Of a stretch of DNA of 64,000 nt, positions 1 to 8,777 are shown one piece after another. The translations under genes were made by a program, and so were the position numbers. Where the stretch lies: contig CAWICW010000001.1 of NCBI GenBank assembly GCA_963834685.1, forward strand, positions 42,790 through 106,789. Direction: 5' to 3'. Below the pieces are notes generated by a model. That model did not search any database. It saw nothing but the letters and a program-made list of their open reading frames with translations, and was not told where the DNA came from. Origin of the DNA: Palsa-504 sp963834685. GTDB lineage: Bacteria > Actinomycetota > Actinomycetes > Streptosporangiales > Streptosporangiaceae. Numbering within the stretch: position 1 is the first letter of the stretch; every line of letters begins with the position of its first letter.

Positions 1-1
1 G

Positions 2-782
2 AACTCGGCGGCGCTGGCCGAGGAGACCACCAACCCGCGGCGCAACGTGCCCCGGGCCGTGTTCCTGTCGATCGCCCTCATGGCCGTCCTGTACCTGCTG
101 GTGGCCTACGCCACGGTCACCGGCTTCCACTACAACGCGACGGCGCTCGACGGCCCCCCTCATCCCGTTCATCGCCGTCGCCCACAGCGTGGCGGCCTGG
201 CTGGCCTTCATCGCGTACCTGGCCGGGCTGACCTCCACCCTGGGCGTGCTCATCGCCGCGGTGAACTCCCAGTGCCGGCTGATCTTCAACGCCGGCCGCG
301 AGGGCCTGCTGCCGCGCTGGCTCGGCTACGTGCACCCAGTCCGCCGGACGCCGGTCAACGCCATCATCGCCTTCGTCGGCATCGCCGGGGCCATCACCCT
401 GGTCTGGGCGATCGGCCACTGGATCGGCGGGTCCGGCAACAGCCTGAGCGCGCTGAACTTCTTCTTCGAATCCAGCACGATGGGCACGATCCTGATCCTG
501 TTCGTGTACCTCGCGGCCAACGTGGCCCTGCCGTTCTACTACCGCAAGTTCCGGCCGGCCGAGTTCAACATCATCAAGCACGTCGTGCTGCCGGTCCTCG
601 CCATAGTCGTGGTCGCCGTCCCGATCTACTACCTGTTCAAGCCGCCGCAGCCCCAGCCGTACAACTGGTTCCCGTGGGTCGCCGTGGGCCTCATCGTGGT
701 GTTCATCCTCTACTCGATCGTGCTGGTCAGGCGCGACCCGGGCCTGGGCGACCGGGTCGGCTCGATCATCGCCGACGAATAA
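2..782 (+). pseudogene. APC-family amino acid permease, 5'-truncated and frameshifted
   Basis: C-terminal part of an amino acid/polyamine permease, an integral membrane transporter. The frame entering the window carries the APC loop ALAEETTNPRRNVPRA followed by a hydrophobic helix. It is lost near a run of six C at 154-159 and resumes one frame over, where helices follow to a stop at 780-782. At least five membrane segments are visible in the second part. The gene lies 66 bases upstream of a copper amine oxidase on the same strand, so an amine is a likely substrate (inference). The shift may be a homopolymer sequencing error rather than real decay. Family confident; intactness not. Confidence 0.8.
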
Positions 783-789
783 CCCTCCG

Positions 790-820
790 GCCCGGTGGCG
801 GATCCGATCCGCCACCGGGC
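790..820 (+). terminator. Strong hairpin between permease and amine oxidase
   Basis: A 31-base near-perfect inverted repeat: arms GCCCGGTGGCGGAT and its complement around a tiny loop, followed by TTCGTTCTG. It starts 8 bases after the permease stop and ends 28 bases before the oxidase start. It has no long T tract, so it may attenuate rather than fully terminate transcription. Confidence 0.6.
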
Positions 821-848
821 TTCGTTCTGCCTGACGGGGAGATCCGCC

Positions 849-2771
849 ATGACCGACACCGCCGTCCGCCCCGGCCAGACGGCCAGCGCGCATCCGCTCG
901 ACCCGGCCACCGCGGCCGAGTATCTGGCCGGCCGGGAGATCATGGCCGCCGCCGGGCTGCTGGCCGACCCCGTCCGGTTCGCCTACTACGGCCTGGAAGA
1001 ACCGCCCAAGGACGACGTGCTCACCGGCACAGCGGCCGACCGCCGGCTGCGCGCGTTCCTGGTCGACACCGCCACCGGCGAGTCGACCGACGTGGTGGTC
1101 TCGCTGACCGACGCCAAGGTCATCAGCGCGCGCACGCTGGACCCGCCCGCCGACGGCCAGATGCCGATCCTGGACGGCGACTTCGCGCTCGTGGACGAGA
1201 TCGTCAAGGCCGACCCGGGCTGGCGCGCGGCCATGGCCCGGCGCGGCCTGCACGACCTCAGCCAGATCCGGACCTGCCCCATCACCGCCGGCGCCTTCGG
1301 ACCGCCCGAGGACGACCGGCGGCGGATGGTACGCGTGCTCGCCTTCGTCCAGGCCCGCGAGCACGACCTGGCCTGGGCCCACCCGGTGGACGGCGTCGCG
1401 GCCTACGTCGACCTGATCGACAAGGAGGTCTTCAAGCTCACCGACGAGTTCGAGCTGCCGGTTCCCGCCGAGTCCGGCGACTACGACGACGAGGCGGTAC
1501 GCGGCCCGCAGCGCACCACGCTGCGCCCGATCGAGATCACCCAGCCCGAGGGACCTTCTTTTATTCTGAACGGGACGTGGCTCCAGTGGCAGGACTGGTC
1601 CATGCGGATCGGGTTCGACGCCCGCGAGGGCCTGACCCTGCACCAGGTCAGCCTGCGCGAGCGCCCGGTGATGTACCGCGCGTCGATCCCCGAGATGGTC
1701 GTGCCGTACGGCGACCCACGGTTCCGCTACTGGCAGGCGTACTTCGACTCGGGGGAGTACCTGGTCGGCAAGTGGGCCAACTCGCTCGAGCTGGGCTGTG
1801 ACTGCCTGGGTGAGATCGCCTACCTGGACGCGACCGTGACCGACGAGGGCGGGCAGCCCAGGACGATACCGAACGCGATCTGCGTGCATGAAGAGGACTT
1901 CGGCATCCTGTGGAAGCACACCGACATCTTCAACGGCTCGGCCCAGTCGCGCCGCCAGCGTCGGCTCGTGGTCTCCTACTTCACCACGGTCGGCAACTAC
2001 GACTACGGCTTCTACTGGTACTTCTACCTGGACGGCACCATCGAGTGCGAGATCAAGGCGACCGGAGTGCTGTTCACCTCGGCCCACCCCGGCGGCGAGC
2101 ATGCGTACTCCACCGAGGTCGCGCCGGGGCTGGCCGCTCCCTTCCACCAGCACCTGTTCAGCGCCCGGCTGGACATGACGGTGGACGGGCTGGCCAACGC
2201 CGTGGAAGAGGTGGACGTCACCGGCCTGCCGATTGGGCCGGACAATCCGTACGGCAACGCCATCGTGCAGCAGGTGACCCGGCTGACCCGCGAGTCGCAG
2301 GCCGGCCGGCGGGCCGACGGCGCCCGCGGCCGGACCTGGCGGATCATCAGTACCGAACGGTCCAACCGCTTCGGCCGTCCGACCAGCTACACGCTCTACC
2401 CGGAGTCCGCGCCGGTGCTGCTGGCCGACCCCGCCGCCCCGCTGACCGCCCGGGCCCGCTTCGCCACCAACCACCTCTGGGTCACCCGGTACGACCCGGA
2501 CCAGCGCTGGCCGGCCGGCGACTTCGTGAACCAGAACCCCGGCGAAGCGGGCCTCCCCGCCTTCATCGCGGGCGACCGTGACATCGACGGCGAAGACATC
2601 GTGGTCTGGCACACGTTCGGCCCCACCCACGTCCCGCGCCCGGAGGACTGGCCGGTCATGCCGGTCGCGCGCTGCGGATTCACGCTGAAGCCGACCGGCT
2701 TCTTCGACCGCAACCCGACGCTGGACGTGCCCCCGCCTACCTGTGCAACTGCCCGAGTAGCCAGAAGCTAA
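849..2771 (+). CDS. Primary-amine oxidase (copper/TPQ)
   Basis: Copper amine oxidase of 640 residues, the usual length. It oxidises a primary amine to aldehyde, ammonia and H2O2. Visible signatures: YFDSGEY with the catalytic-base Asp, VGNYDYG holding the Tyr that becomes the topaquinone cofactor, the copper ligands HQH, and the third-ligand region around WHTFGPTHVPRPEDW. The ATG at 849 is chosen because GGGGAG lies just upstream; the longer reading from 795 runs back through the hairpin. The neighbouring permease suggests uptake and oxidation of an amine as one unit. The last residues after LDVPP diverge from the usual end, possibly by a late shift. Confidence 0.92.
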   Translation: MTDTAVRPGQTASAHPLDPATAAEYLAGREIMAAAGLLADPVRFAYYGLEEPPKDDVLTGTAADRRLRAFLVDTATGESTDVVVSLTDAKVISARTLDPPADGQMPILDGDFALVDEIVKADPGWRAAMARRGLHDLSQIRTCPITAGAFGPPEDDRRRMVRVLAFVQAREHDLAWAHPVDGVAAYVDLIDKEVFKLTDEFELPVPAESGDYDDEAVRGPQRTTLRPIEITQPEGPSFILNGTWLQWQDWSMRIGFDAREGLTLHQVSLRERPVMYRASIPEMVVPYGDPRFRYWQAYFDSGEYLVGKWANSLELGCDCLGEIAYLDATVTDEGGQPRTIPNAICVHEEDFGILWKHTDIFNGSAQSRRQRRLVVSYFTTVGNYDYGFYWYFYLDGTIECEIKATGVLFTSAHPGGEHAYSTEVAPGLAAPFHQHLFSARLDMTVDGLANAVEEVDVTGLPIGPDNPYGNAIVQQVTRLTRESQAGRRADGARGRTWRIISTERSNRFGRPTSYTLYPESAPVLLADPAAPLTARARFATNHLWVTRYDPDQRWPAGDFVNQNPGEAGLPAFIAGDRDIDGEDIVVWHTFGPTHVPRPEDWPVMPVARCGFTLKPTGFFDRNPTLDVPPPTCATARVARS

Positions 2772-2781
2772 CTGCCGCCTA

Positions 2782-3380
2782 GATTTCCTCTGGCACTGGA
2801 CGAACGCCTACGAGTCGGGCGGCGAGATCATCGTCGAGGGCTTCTTCCAGTGCTGCCCGGAGCAGTCCAGCTCCGGGCCCAACGGGCCGAAGGACCGGAT
2901 GTTCCGCTTCCTGGCCCAGGACGTCATGCGGACCCGGCTGCACCGCTGGCGGATGAACCTGGACACCGGGGCACCCGAGGAGGACCTGTCGGACCTGTAC
3001 ACGGAGTTCGGCGCGATCCACAGCGGGTTCGGCGGTCGGCCGCATCGGTATAATTGCGCCGCCACTAACGAACCAGGCTGGTTCACCTTCAACGGGCTGG
3101 TCAGCACGACACGCTGACCGGCCGCGCGGAGCGGTACCAGTTCGAGCCGGGCGTGTTCTGCAGCGAGGTCGGCGTGGCCCCGCGGGTAGGCGGGACCGAG
3201 GAGGATGACGCGTATCTCGTGACGCTCACGGTCGACATGAACCGCGACCTGTCCCAGGTTGTCGTCTTCCGGGCCGACGACGTGGGCCGGGGCCCGATCG
3301 CGCACGCCCAGCTCCCCGAGCGGATCGCCAGTGGCACGGATAGCTGCTGGGCGCCGGGCGAGTCCATCTCGGGCTGGTGA
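2782..3380 (+). pseudogene. Carotenoid oxygenase, C-terminal remnant
   Basis: Remnant of a carotenoid/stilbene-cleaving dioxygenase (RPE65 family, four-His Fe(II) enzymes). The reading FLWHWTNAYESGGEIIVEG, a middle piece ending GWFTFNGLV, then after a one-base shift near 3100 a piece with HDTLTGRAERYQF and FCSEVGVAPRVGGTEEDD, matches the C-terminal half of the family. The N-terminal half is absent and the amine oxidase ends just before it, so a deletion fused the flanks. No function expected. Confidence 0.7.
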
Positions 3381-3413
3381 CGTGCCCGGCCCGAGCCGAG
3401 CCCGAGTCGGAAG

Positions 3414-4415
3414 ATGACCGCTGCACCTGAGAACGCCGAAGCATCGCCGCAGCAGGCGCGGCCGCCCGCCGTCGCCGAGAACTCCAACGCCATCGCCCTG
3501 GGCCTGCTGGGCGATGAGTGGAACCTGACCATCGTCAAGCTGGCCATCATGTCCGGCGTGCGCCGGTACAAGGACTTCCGCGACATGCTGGGCATCGCCA
3601 ACTCGGTGCTGACCGTGCGGCTGCGCCGGCTGACCGAGGCGGGCGTGTTCACCATGCGGCAGTACTCCGAGGCGCCGCGGCGCTACGAGTACGTGCTCAC
3701 CGAGTGCGGCCGCGACCTGTGGCAGGTGCTGCTGACCATCTGGTCCTGGGAGGCCACCTGGGTCAGCGAGCACATCGAGCCGCTGCCGGCCATGTATCAC
3801 AAGGCCTGCGGGGAGGAGTTCTCCCCGGTCATGTACTGCCGGGCCTGCGGGCAGCCGGCCGGCATTCACGACGTGCGAGGCACGTTCGGGCCGAGCGGCG
3901 GCTTCGCCCGGTCGGTGCCGCAGGCCACCACCCGGCGCCGGTCGACGGGCGGCTCGCCCGGTCCGGGGCTGGTGTCGCAGACCATCGAGCTGATCGGCAA
4001 CCGCTGGTCGGCTTCGGCCCTGGCCGCCGCGTTCCTCGGCGCCCGGCGGTTCACCGACATGCTGACCATGATGGGTGCGCCGCCGGCCATCGTGTCGGAC
4101 CGGCTCCGCACCTTCTGCCGGATGGGGGTCCTGGAGACCCGGCTGACCAGCGCCAACTCCGGCCGGGTCGAGTACCGGCTGACCGACAAGGGCCGCGCCT
4201 TCTTCCCGCACGTCATGGTCATGCTGAACTGGGGCGACAAGTGGTTCCGCGCGCCCGAGGGGCCGGCCACGCTGCTAAGCCATGCCAGCTGCGGCGGGGA
4301 GTTCCGGCCCGTCCTGCACTGCTCGGTCTGCGGCCTGGAGCTACGCGGGTCGCAGATCCAGGTCGGCGGCGAGCCGCCCAAGGCCGCCCCTGGAACCGCC
4401 GCACCCCTGGCCTAG
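3414..4415 (+). CDS. Tandem HxlR-type winged-helix regulator
   Basis: 333-residue transcription factor with two HxlR-like winged helices in one chain, at about residues 25-115 and 180-275. HxlR proteins normally have one such domain (about 110 aa) and act as dimers, so this looks like a covalent dimer. Each half ends in a Cys-rich stretch: HKACGEEFSPVMYCRACG in the first and a matching SCGGEF...LHCSVCG in the second, suggesting a metal-binding knuckle (inference). It lies downstream of the amine oxidase and oxygenase remnant and may have regulated them. GC-rich and in frame throughout, it appears intact. Confidence 0.85.
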   Translation: MTAAPENAEASPQQARPPAVAENSNAIALGLLGDEWNLTIVKLAIMSGVRRYKDFRDMLGIANSVLTVRLRRLTEAGVFTMRQYSEAPRRYEYVLTECGRDLWQVLLTIWSWEATWVSEHIEPLPAMYHKACGEEFSPVMYCRACGQPAGIHDVRGTFGPSGGFARSVPQATTRRRSTGGSPGPGLVSQTIELIGNRWSASALAAAFLGARRFTDMLTMMGAPPAIVSDRLRTFCRMGVLETRLTSANSGRVEYRLTDKGRAFFPHVMVMLNWGDKWFRAPEGPATLLSHASCGGEFRPVLHCSVCGLELRGSQIQVGGEPPKAAPGTAAPLA

Positions 4416-4449
4416 TAGCTCCTGTAGGCGCTGCCACGGTCAGCACCCC

Positions 4450-5285
4450 GAGCCAGTGCGAGCAGGCCTGCAGCCACAGCCCACTGCCGACGCGCGCCGC
4501 AGCAAACCCCCGCCGGTCACGATGTACTCCCCGTTCAGCCGACACTCCTCGCTGGCCAGCACCGGCGCCACCGCCTCGGCCGTCATCTGCCGCCGCACGT
4601 CAGAAGCCATGCCATCGGAAGTCATCTGGGTCAGCGCGCAGGGAGCAGCATGTTGGTCAGCACGCCTTGCCCGCCCCCTCAGCCGCCAGCGACCGGCCGA
4701 ACGCCAGCAGGCGCCTCTTGCTGGTCGCGTACGCCGACAGCCCGATGTCGCCGTGCAGCCCGCCGGTCGAGGCGACCAGGATGATCCGGCCGTACCCGGC
4801 CGGGCGCATCACCCCCAGCGCGGCCCGCGCCAGGCGGATGCTCCCAAGCAGGTTGATCGCCAAGACCTCCTCGCCGGTCGCAGAACAGCGGCCCCGCGGT
4901 CGGAGAACATCGGCACCCGGGACACGCTCTCCACGCCCGGCCGCCACCAGATCGAGATCGAAAGCCCTGATCCGCGCCGCCGCCGTGGCCACCGCGTCGA
5001 TCCCCGACGCGCAGAACCGGTTGATGCTGACCCCGGGCATGTTGCGCCAGCCCGCCATCATGGTCGCGGTGCGCGCAATATTGGCGCCCTGCTCGGCGTT
5101 CTGCGAGGCGCAGCCGATGATCACGTCCTCGACCCGCCCCGGATCCAGGCCGGTCCGCCGGACCAGGTCACGCTGCAAGCTGACCAGCAGGTCGACCGGG
5201 GAGCTCCCGGCGAAGCCGCCGTGCGGCGACGCCTTGGTCCGCGCGGTACGCAGCAGCGTCTGGAGAACGAAAGCATCGTGTACCC
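4450..5285 (-). pseudogene. Chimeric thiolase-SDR remnant
   Basis: Reading from 5285 downward, a thiolase N-terminal half is recognisable: DAFVLQTLLRTARTKASPHGG, then DVIIGCASQNAEQG, then INRFCASGIDAVATAAARI with the acyl-accepting Cys. After a shift near 4900 the sequence passes into a different protein, a short-chain dehydrogenase, with NLLGSIRLARAALGVMRPAG, GRIILVAST, and the catalytic SAYATSK. A further shift precedes a C-terminal SDR tail with ECRLNGEYIVTGGG. Two beta-oxidation-type genes have been fused by deletion and then decayed. Confidence 0.75.
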
Positions 5286-5476
5286 GACGATGGCCAGGTC
5301 ACCGCCCGTACGGTAGTAATTTTTATGTCCGAACGGGCCGTGGTGACCAGCTCCTCGAACCAGCGTGCCCCGTGGCCGGTCCGCGCCGAGGTGAGCAGTA
5401 GCGTCCACCGCCGACCGCCGCGGCGCCCGTCGGTGTGGAACAGGGCCCGCGCCCGACGGCTTTCCTCTAGTTACAC

Positions 5477-5740
5477 GACCGGCTCGAGGACATGATCGTC
5501 TCCGGCGGCGAGAACGTATACCCCGCCGAGGTGGAGAGCGTGATGACCGGCCGTCTGGCGCATTACAAGTGCCCCGTCAGGGGCACGTTCGCTCCCGCCC
5601 TGGCCCGCACCGCCTCTGGCAAGCTCCAGAAGCAGGCCGTCAGGTCCAGCCTGGGTTCCCTCCCGGTCCCCTGGCTCACCAGCCGTCCCGTGACGAGTGC
5701 GCCGCACGCTCCGCGACCCTGTATGCTATCTCCGTTCTAG
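5477..5740 (+). pseudogene. Acyl-CoA synthetase C-terminal remnant
   Basis: The reading DRLEDMIVSGGENVYPAEVES is the hallmark hinge of AMP-forming acyl-CoA synthetases. It is joined directly to LAHYKCP and RTASGKLQKQ, the end of the same domain with its catalytic Lys. The whole large N-terminal domain and about 30 residues of the C-terminal domain are missing, and the tail is not family sequence. With the thiolase/SDR remnant it marks a dead lipid-degradation locus. Confidence 0.75.
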
Positions 5741-5773
5741 CCGCCAGCCAGCAACCCGCTGCTGGCCCGCCCA

Positions 5774-5846
<73 letters not shown>

Positions 5847-5906
5847 CGTATTTGCAGCTCAGAGACATATTTCGATACTAAAGATGATCTTTGACCTCTT
5901 GCGTGC

Positions 5907-5944
5907 GAGCAAGAAGGTCAGGGTTTGAATTTCCTAAGCTTCAC
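5907..5944 (+). repeat. Degenerate copy of tRNA-Ala 3' end
   Basis: Sixty bases past the tRNA lies a diverged copy of its anticodon-stem/T-arm half, ending TTCCTAAGCTTCAC against CCCCTAAGCTCCAC, with one inserted A. An inverted TGACCTCTTGC sits just before it. It looks like an old attachment-site scar. The roughly 65 bases after it resemble those after the copy at 63.2 kb. Confidence 0.7.
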
Positions 5945-6448
5945 GTTTCCGCAGGTCAGCGGCCTATTACGATCCTGGGAAAATGGCCTCTGACCTCTTG
6001 CAACGCAGGCAAGCGCATGCCCCCCGTCACCCGACGCCCAGGTTTCTGGCACGGAAGTCCTCGCAGCTCAGACGGGTGCCGCAGGTCGCGGCCGCAAGAA
6101 GTCACGCCGAAACGCCCTTCTCGGGGAGCAAAACGGGGAGCAAGCCGGAAGCAACCAAGCGATCTGCCCGTCCTCCGCGACCGCCCGGCGTGAGCCCGAG
6201 TTGCCCGGCGTACTGCGACCCCCGGCGACCCGATGTCACCATCGCGGCCTTTACCTGAGTCGCAACGCAATGACAGATCGATGCTGCCGATTATTTGTAA
6301 CTATGTGCGATCCGGGTCCGGCGTCGCGTCGATGACAGATCATCCAGTTCTGGACGTTCCGATGGCTTAGGCGCTGGTTCCTCCTCCCGGCGCGGGCGGG
6401 TGTTCCGCCCTGGTGAAACGGCCAGGACCGCGGCGAGAGTTCGGCACT
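5945..6448. other. Non-coding flank downstream of tRNA remnant
   Basis: No convincing gene. The first part (GTTTCCGCAGGTCAGCGG and on to GCAACGCAGGCAAG near 6013) is a diverged copy of the sequence at 63246-63311, so it belongs to the attachment-site repeat set. The rest, down to the cbbS stop, shows no ORF with family resemblance and no clear terminator. Confidence 0.5.
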
Positions 6449-6751
6449 TCACGCGCTTTCTTGCCGGGGCTGGTGCACGACCAGGCTTACCGGCTGGGTC
6501 TGTCGCAGGCGGTCGTAGCCGATCAGCTTGATGAAGCAGTCCGGATGGGCGGCCGCGCAGGCCTGGATCTCGGTCAGCACGTCCTCGACGGCCCGGGCTT
6601 GGAACAGGGGAAGCTTCCACATGGCCCAGTAATGATCGCGCGGATCGGGCTGGCGCACGTACTCGATTGCCGGGACGAAGCCCTCGTCCAGCAGGTGGTG
6701 GATCTGCCTGGCCAGCTGGCGTTCGTCGAGCTGGGCGAGGTAGGAGCTCAT
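6449..6751 (-). CDS. cbbS: RuBisCO small subunit
   Basis: 100-residue small subunit of form I ribulose-1,5-bisphosphate carboxylase. Starts MSSYLAQLDERQLARQIHHL and contains the conserved FVPAIEYV, HYWAMWKLPLF and DCFIKLIGYD segments. It is a compact form with no C-terminal extension. Its ATG overlaps the cbbL stop (ATGA), implying translational coupling. It assembles with CbbL as L8S8 in the cytosol. The product appears complete. Confidence 0.93.
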   Translation of the reverse strand: MSSYLAQLDERQLARQIHHLLDEGFVPAIEYVRQPDPRDHYWAMWKLPLFQARAVEDVLTEIQACAAAHPDCFIKLIGYDRLRQTQPVSLVVHQPRQESA

Positions 6752-8232
6752 CGGGGCGTCCTCCGTTCCGGTGACGACCCGGCGTCGGCCAGGTCGAGGC
6801 GGTCGACTTCGTCGAACTCGAACTTGGTCTCCTTCCACAGCGCCAGCGCGTCCCGGAGCTCCGGTGACTGCCGGGCCGCCGCGGCCAGGATCTGCGGGCC
6901 CTCCGCGGACAGGTCCCGGCCTTCGCCGCGGGCTCGGACCACCGCCTCCAGGGCGACCCGGGCCGCGGTGGCGCCCGCCCTGTTGCCGTCCGGATGTCCC
7001 TGGGTTCCGCCGCCGAACTGGAGCACGCAGTCGATGCCGAAGATATCGACCAGTTCCGGCATGTGCCCGACGTGAATGCCGCCGGATGCCACCGGGAAGA
7101 CCGCGGGCATTGACGCCCAGGCCTGGTCGAAGTAGATGCCCCGGCTCTTGTCCGCCGGGATGAAGTCGTCCCGTAGCAGGTCGTTGATCGCCATCGTGGC
7201 GGTGCGGTCTCCCTCGAGCTTGCCGACCACGGTCCCGTTGTGCAGCTGATCACCGCCGGCCATCCGCAGCCACTTGGCTATCACTCGCCAGTGGACACCG
7301 TGGTTGGGCTGCCGGTCGACCACCGCGTGCATGGCCCGGTGGCAGTGCAGCAGCACGCCGTTGTCCCGGCACCATAGGGACAGCGAGGTGTGCGCGGTGA
7401 AGCCCATGGTGAAGAAATCGGACATGATGATCGGCGCGCCCAGTTCCCTGGCGAACTCGGCCCGCCGGTAGACGTCCTCCATGGTCCCGGCCGTCACGTT
7501 CAGGTAGTGTCCCTTGCGCTCGCCGGTCTCGCTCTCGGCCTTCCGCACGGCTTCCATGGTGAACTCGAAGCGGTCGCGCCAGCGCATGACGGGCTGGGAG
7601 TTGACGTTCTCGTCGTCCTTGGTGAAGTCCAGGCCGCCGCGCAGCAGCTCATAGACCGAGCGGCCGTAGTTGCGGGCCGACAGCCCGATCTTCGGCTTGA
7701 TCGTGCCGCCCAGCAGCGGCCGGCCGTACTTGTCGAGCTTGTCGCGCTCCACCGCGATGCCGTGCGGCGGGCCGGGAAATGTCTTCAGGTACGCGACCGG
7801 GAGGCGCAGATCCTCCAGCCGCAGTGCGCGCAGCGCCTTGAAGCCGAAGACGTTGCCGACGATCGATGAGAGCAGGTTGACGATCGAGCCCTCTTCGAAC
7901 AGGTCGAGGGGGTAGGCGATGTACGCGATCAGCTGATCCGGCTGTCCGGGCACCGGCTCGATCTGATAGCAGCGGGCCTGGTATCGGTCCAGGTCGGTGA
8001 GCAGGTCGGACCACACGGTGGTCCAGGTGCCCGTCGATGATTCAGCCGCGACGGCCGCCGCCGCCTCCTCCGGCGGCACCCCCGGCTGGGGAGTCACCCG
8101 GAACGCGGCCAGGATGTCGGTGTGGGACGGCGTGTAGCCGGGATCGTAGTAGGCGTCACGATAATCATGCACCCCCGGCTGGTAGGCGTCCCGCAGGCCG
8201 GCGGCCCCAGGGTCCGACATGTTCGTGGTCAT
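6748..8232 (-). CDS. cbbL: RuBisCO large subunit, form I
   Basis: 494-residue catalytic subunit fixing CO2 onto ribulose-1,5-bisphosphate. Active-site landmarks: GGTIKPK (Lys179), the carbamylated Lys205 with Mg ligands Asp207 and Glu208 in FTKDDENVNSQP, phosphate-binding His331, and loop-6 Lys338 in GTVVGKLEGD. The motif before it reads GGDQLHNGT; most form I enzymes have His where this has Gln329. The ATG at 8232 has AAGGAGA upstream; the open frame continues 119 codons further but that stretch is unlike the family. Sequence mixes features of green- and red-type form I, so the subtype is left open. Divergent from FBPase/PRK across about 0.5 kb. Confidence 0.96.
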   Translation of the reverse strand: MTTNMSDPGAAGLRDAYQPGVHDYRDAYYDPGYTPSHTDILAAFRVTPQPGVPPEEAAAAVAAESSTGTWTTVWSDLLTDLDRYQARCYQIEPVPGQPDQLIAYIAYPLDLFEEGSIVNLLSSIVGNVFGFKALRALRLEDLRLPVAYLKTFPGPPHGIAVERDKLDKYGRPLLGGTIKPKIGLSARNYGRSVYELLRGGLDFTKDDENVNSQPVMRWRDRFEFTMEAVRKAESETGERKGHYLNVTAGTMEDVYRRAEFARELGAPIIMSDFFTMGFTAHTSLSLWCRDNGVLLHCHRAMHAVVDRQPNHGVHWRVIAKWLRMAGGDQLHNGTVVGKLEGDRTATMAINDLLRDDFIPADKSRGIYFDQAWASMPAVFPVASGGIHVGHMPELVDIFGIDCVLQFGGGTQGHPDGNRAGATAARVALEAVVRARGEGRDLSAEGPQILAAAARQSPELRDALALWKETKFEFDEVDRLDLADAGSSPERRTPR

Positions 8233-8777
8233 GGGCGGCCTCTCCTTGCAGCTCCTGGGCGTGGACCCTCTTCGTGAACGCTGAGCGGCACCGTCAGCAG
8301 CAGGGACTTCCTGGCGCTGAGGATCCGGTGGACCAGCAAGAGCTGGACCAGCGCCAGCGGGTCGCTGTGATGCTTGCGCATCACGCCATCGGTAAACTCC
8401 CCACCAGGCTGCGGCCCCGGTAACCAGCGGAAGCAGTGCCGGAAGCCTCTCTTGCACAGGGACGTTTGTCCCTTGTCCGGGCAGCCACGTCCGCAGACGT
8501 TTCGAAATGACCAGGCCCATGGGGAACCGCGACCAGCGACGCCGGTGACCGACCTGAGGCGGCTCGCGACCGCGGTCACTGGCGCGCAACTGTCAGCGCG
8601 CCGGCGAGGCGTCGCCGGAAGGTTTCGGTCTCCGCGCGGTCCGGGGCTGAGCCCTGACCCGCCAGGGACCGTTGCCGACCTGGTCAGGACCTTCGTCCCG
8701 TGCCGCACGCGATCAGCTGGACCCACAATGGCGACGTCCCCGGAGTGCTGCCATTTCCGGCGAAAGGCAGGCCAGCC
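8233..8777. promoter_or_regulatory. Divergent cbb intergenic region
   Basis: About 545 bases between cbbL (left) and FBPase (right), which must hold promoters for both operons. A CbbR-type LysR gene is usual in such positions in other bacteria but none is encoded here, and no clear CbbR box was picked out by eye. The open frames across it are extensions of neighbours without family resemblance. Confidence 0.4.

Noticed and set aside
117..2630. 837-codon minus-strand open frame over the permease and amine oxidase
   Set aside because: A high-GC shadow frame; its translation has Arg/Gly/Val-biased composition and no family resemblance, while the plus strand encodes a complete amine oxidase.
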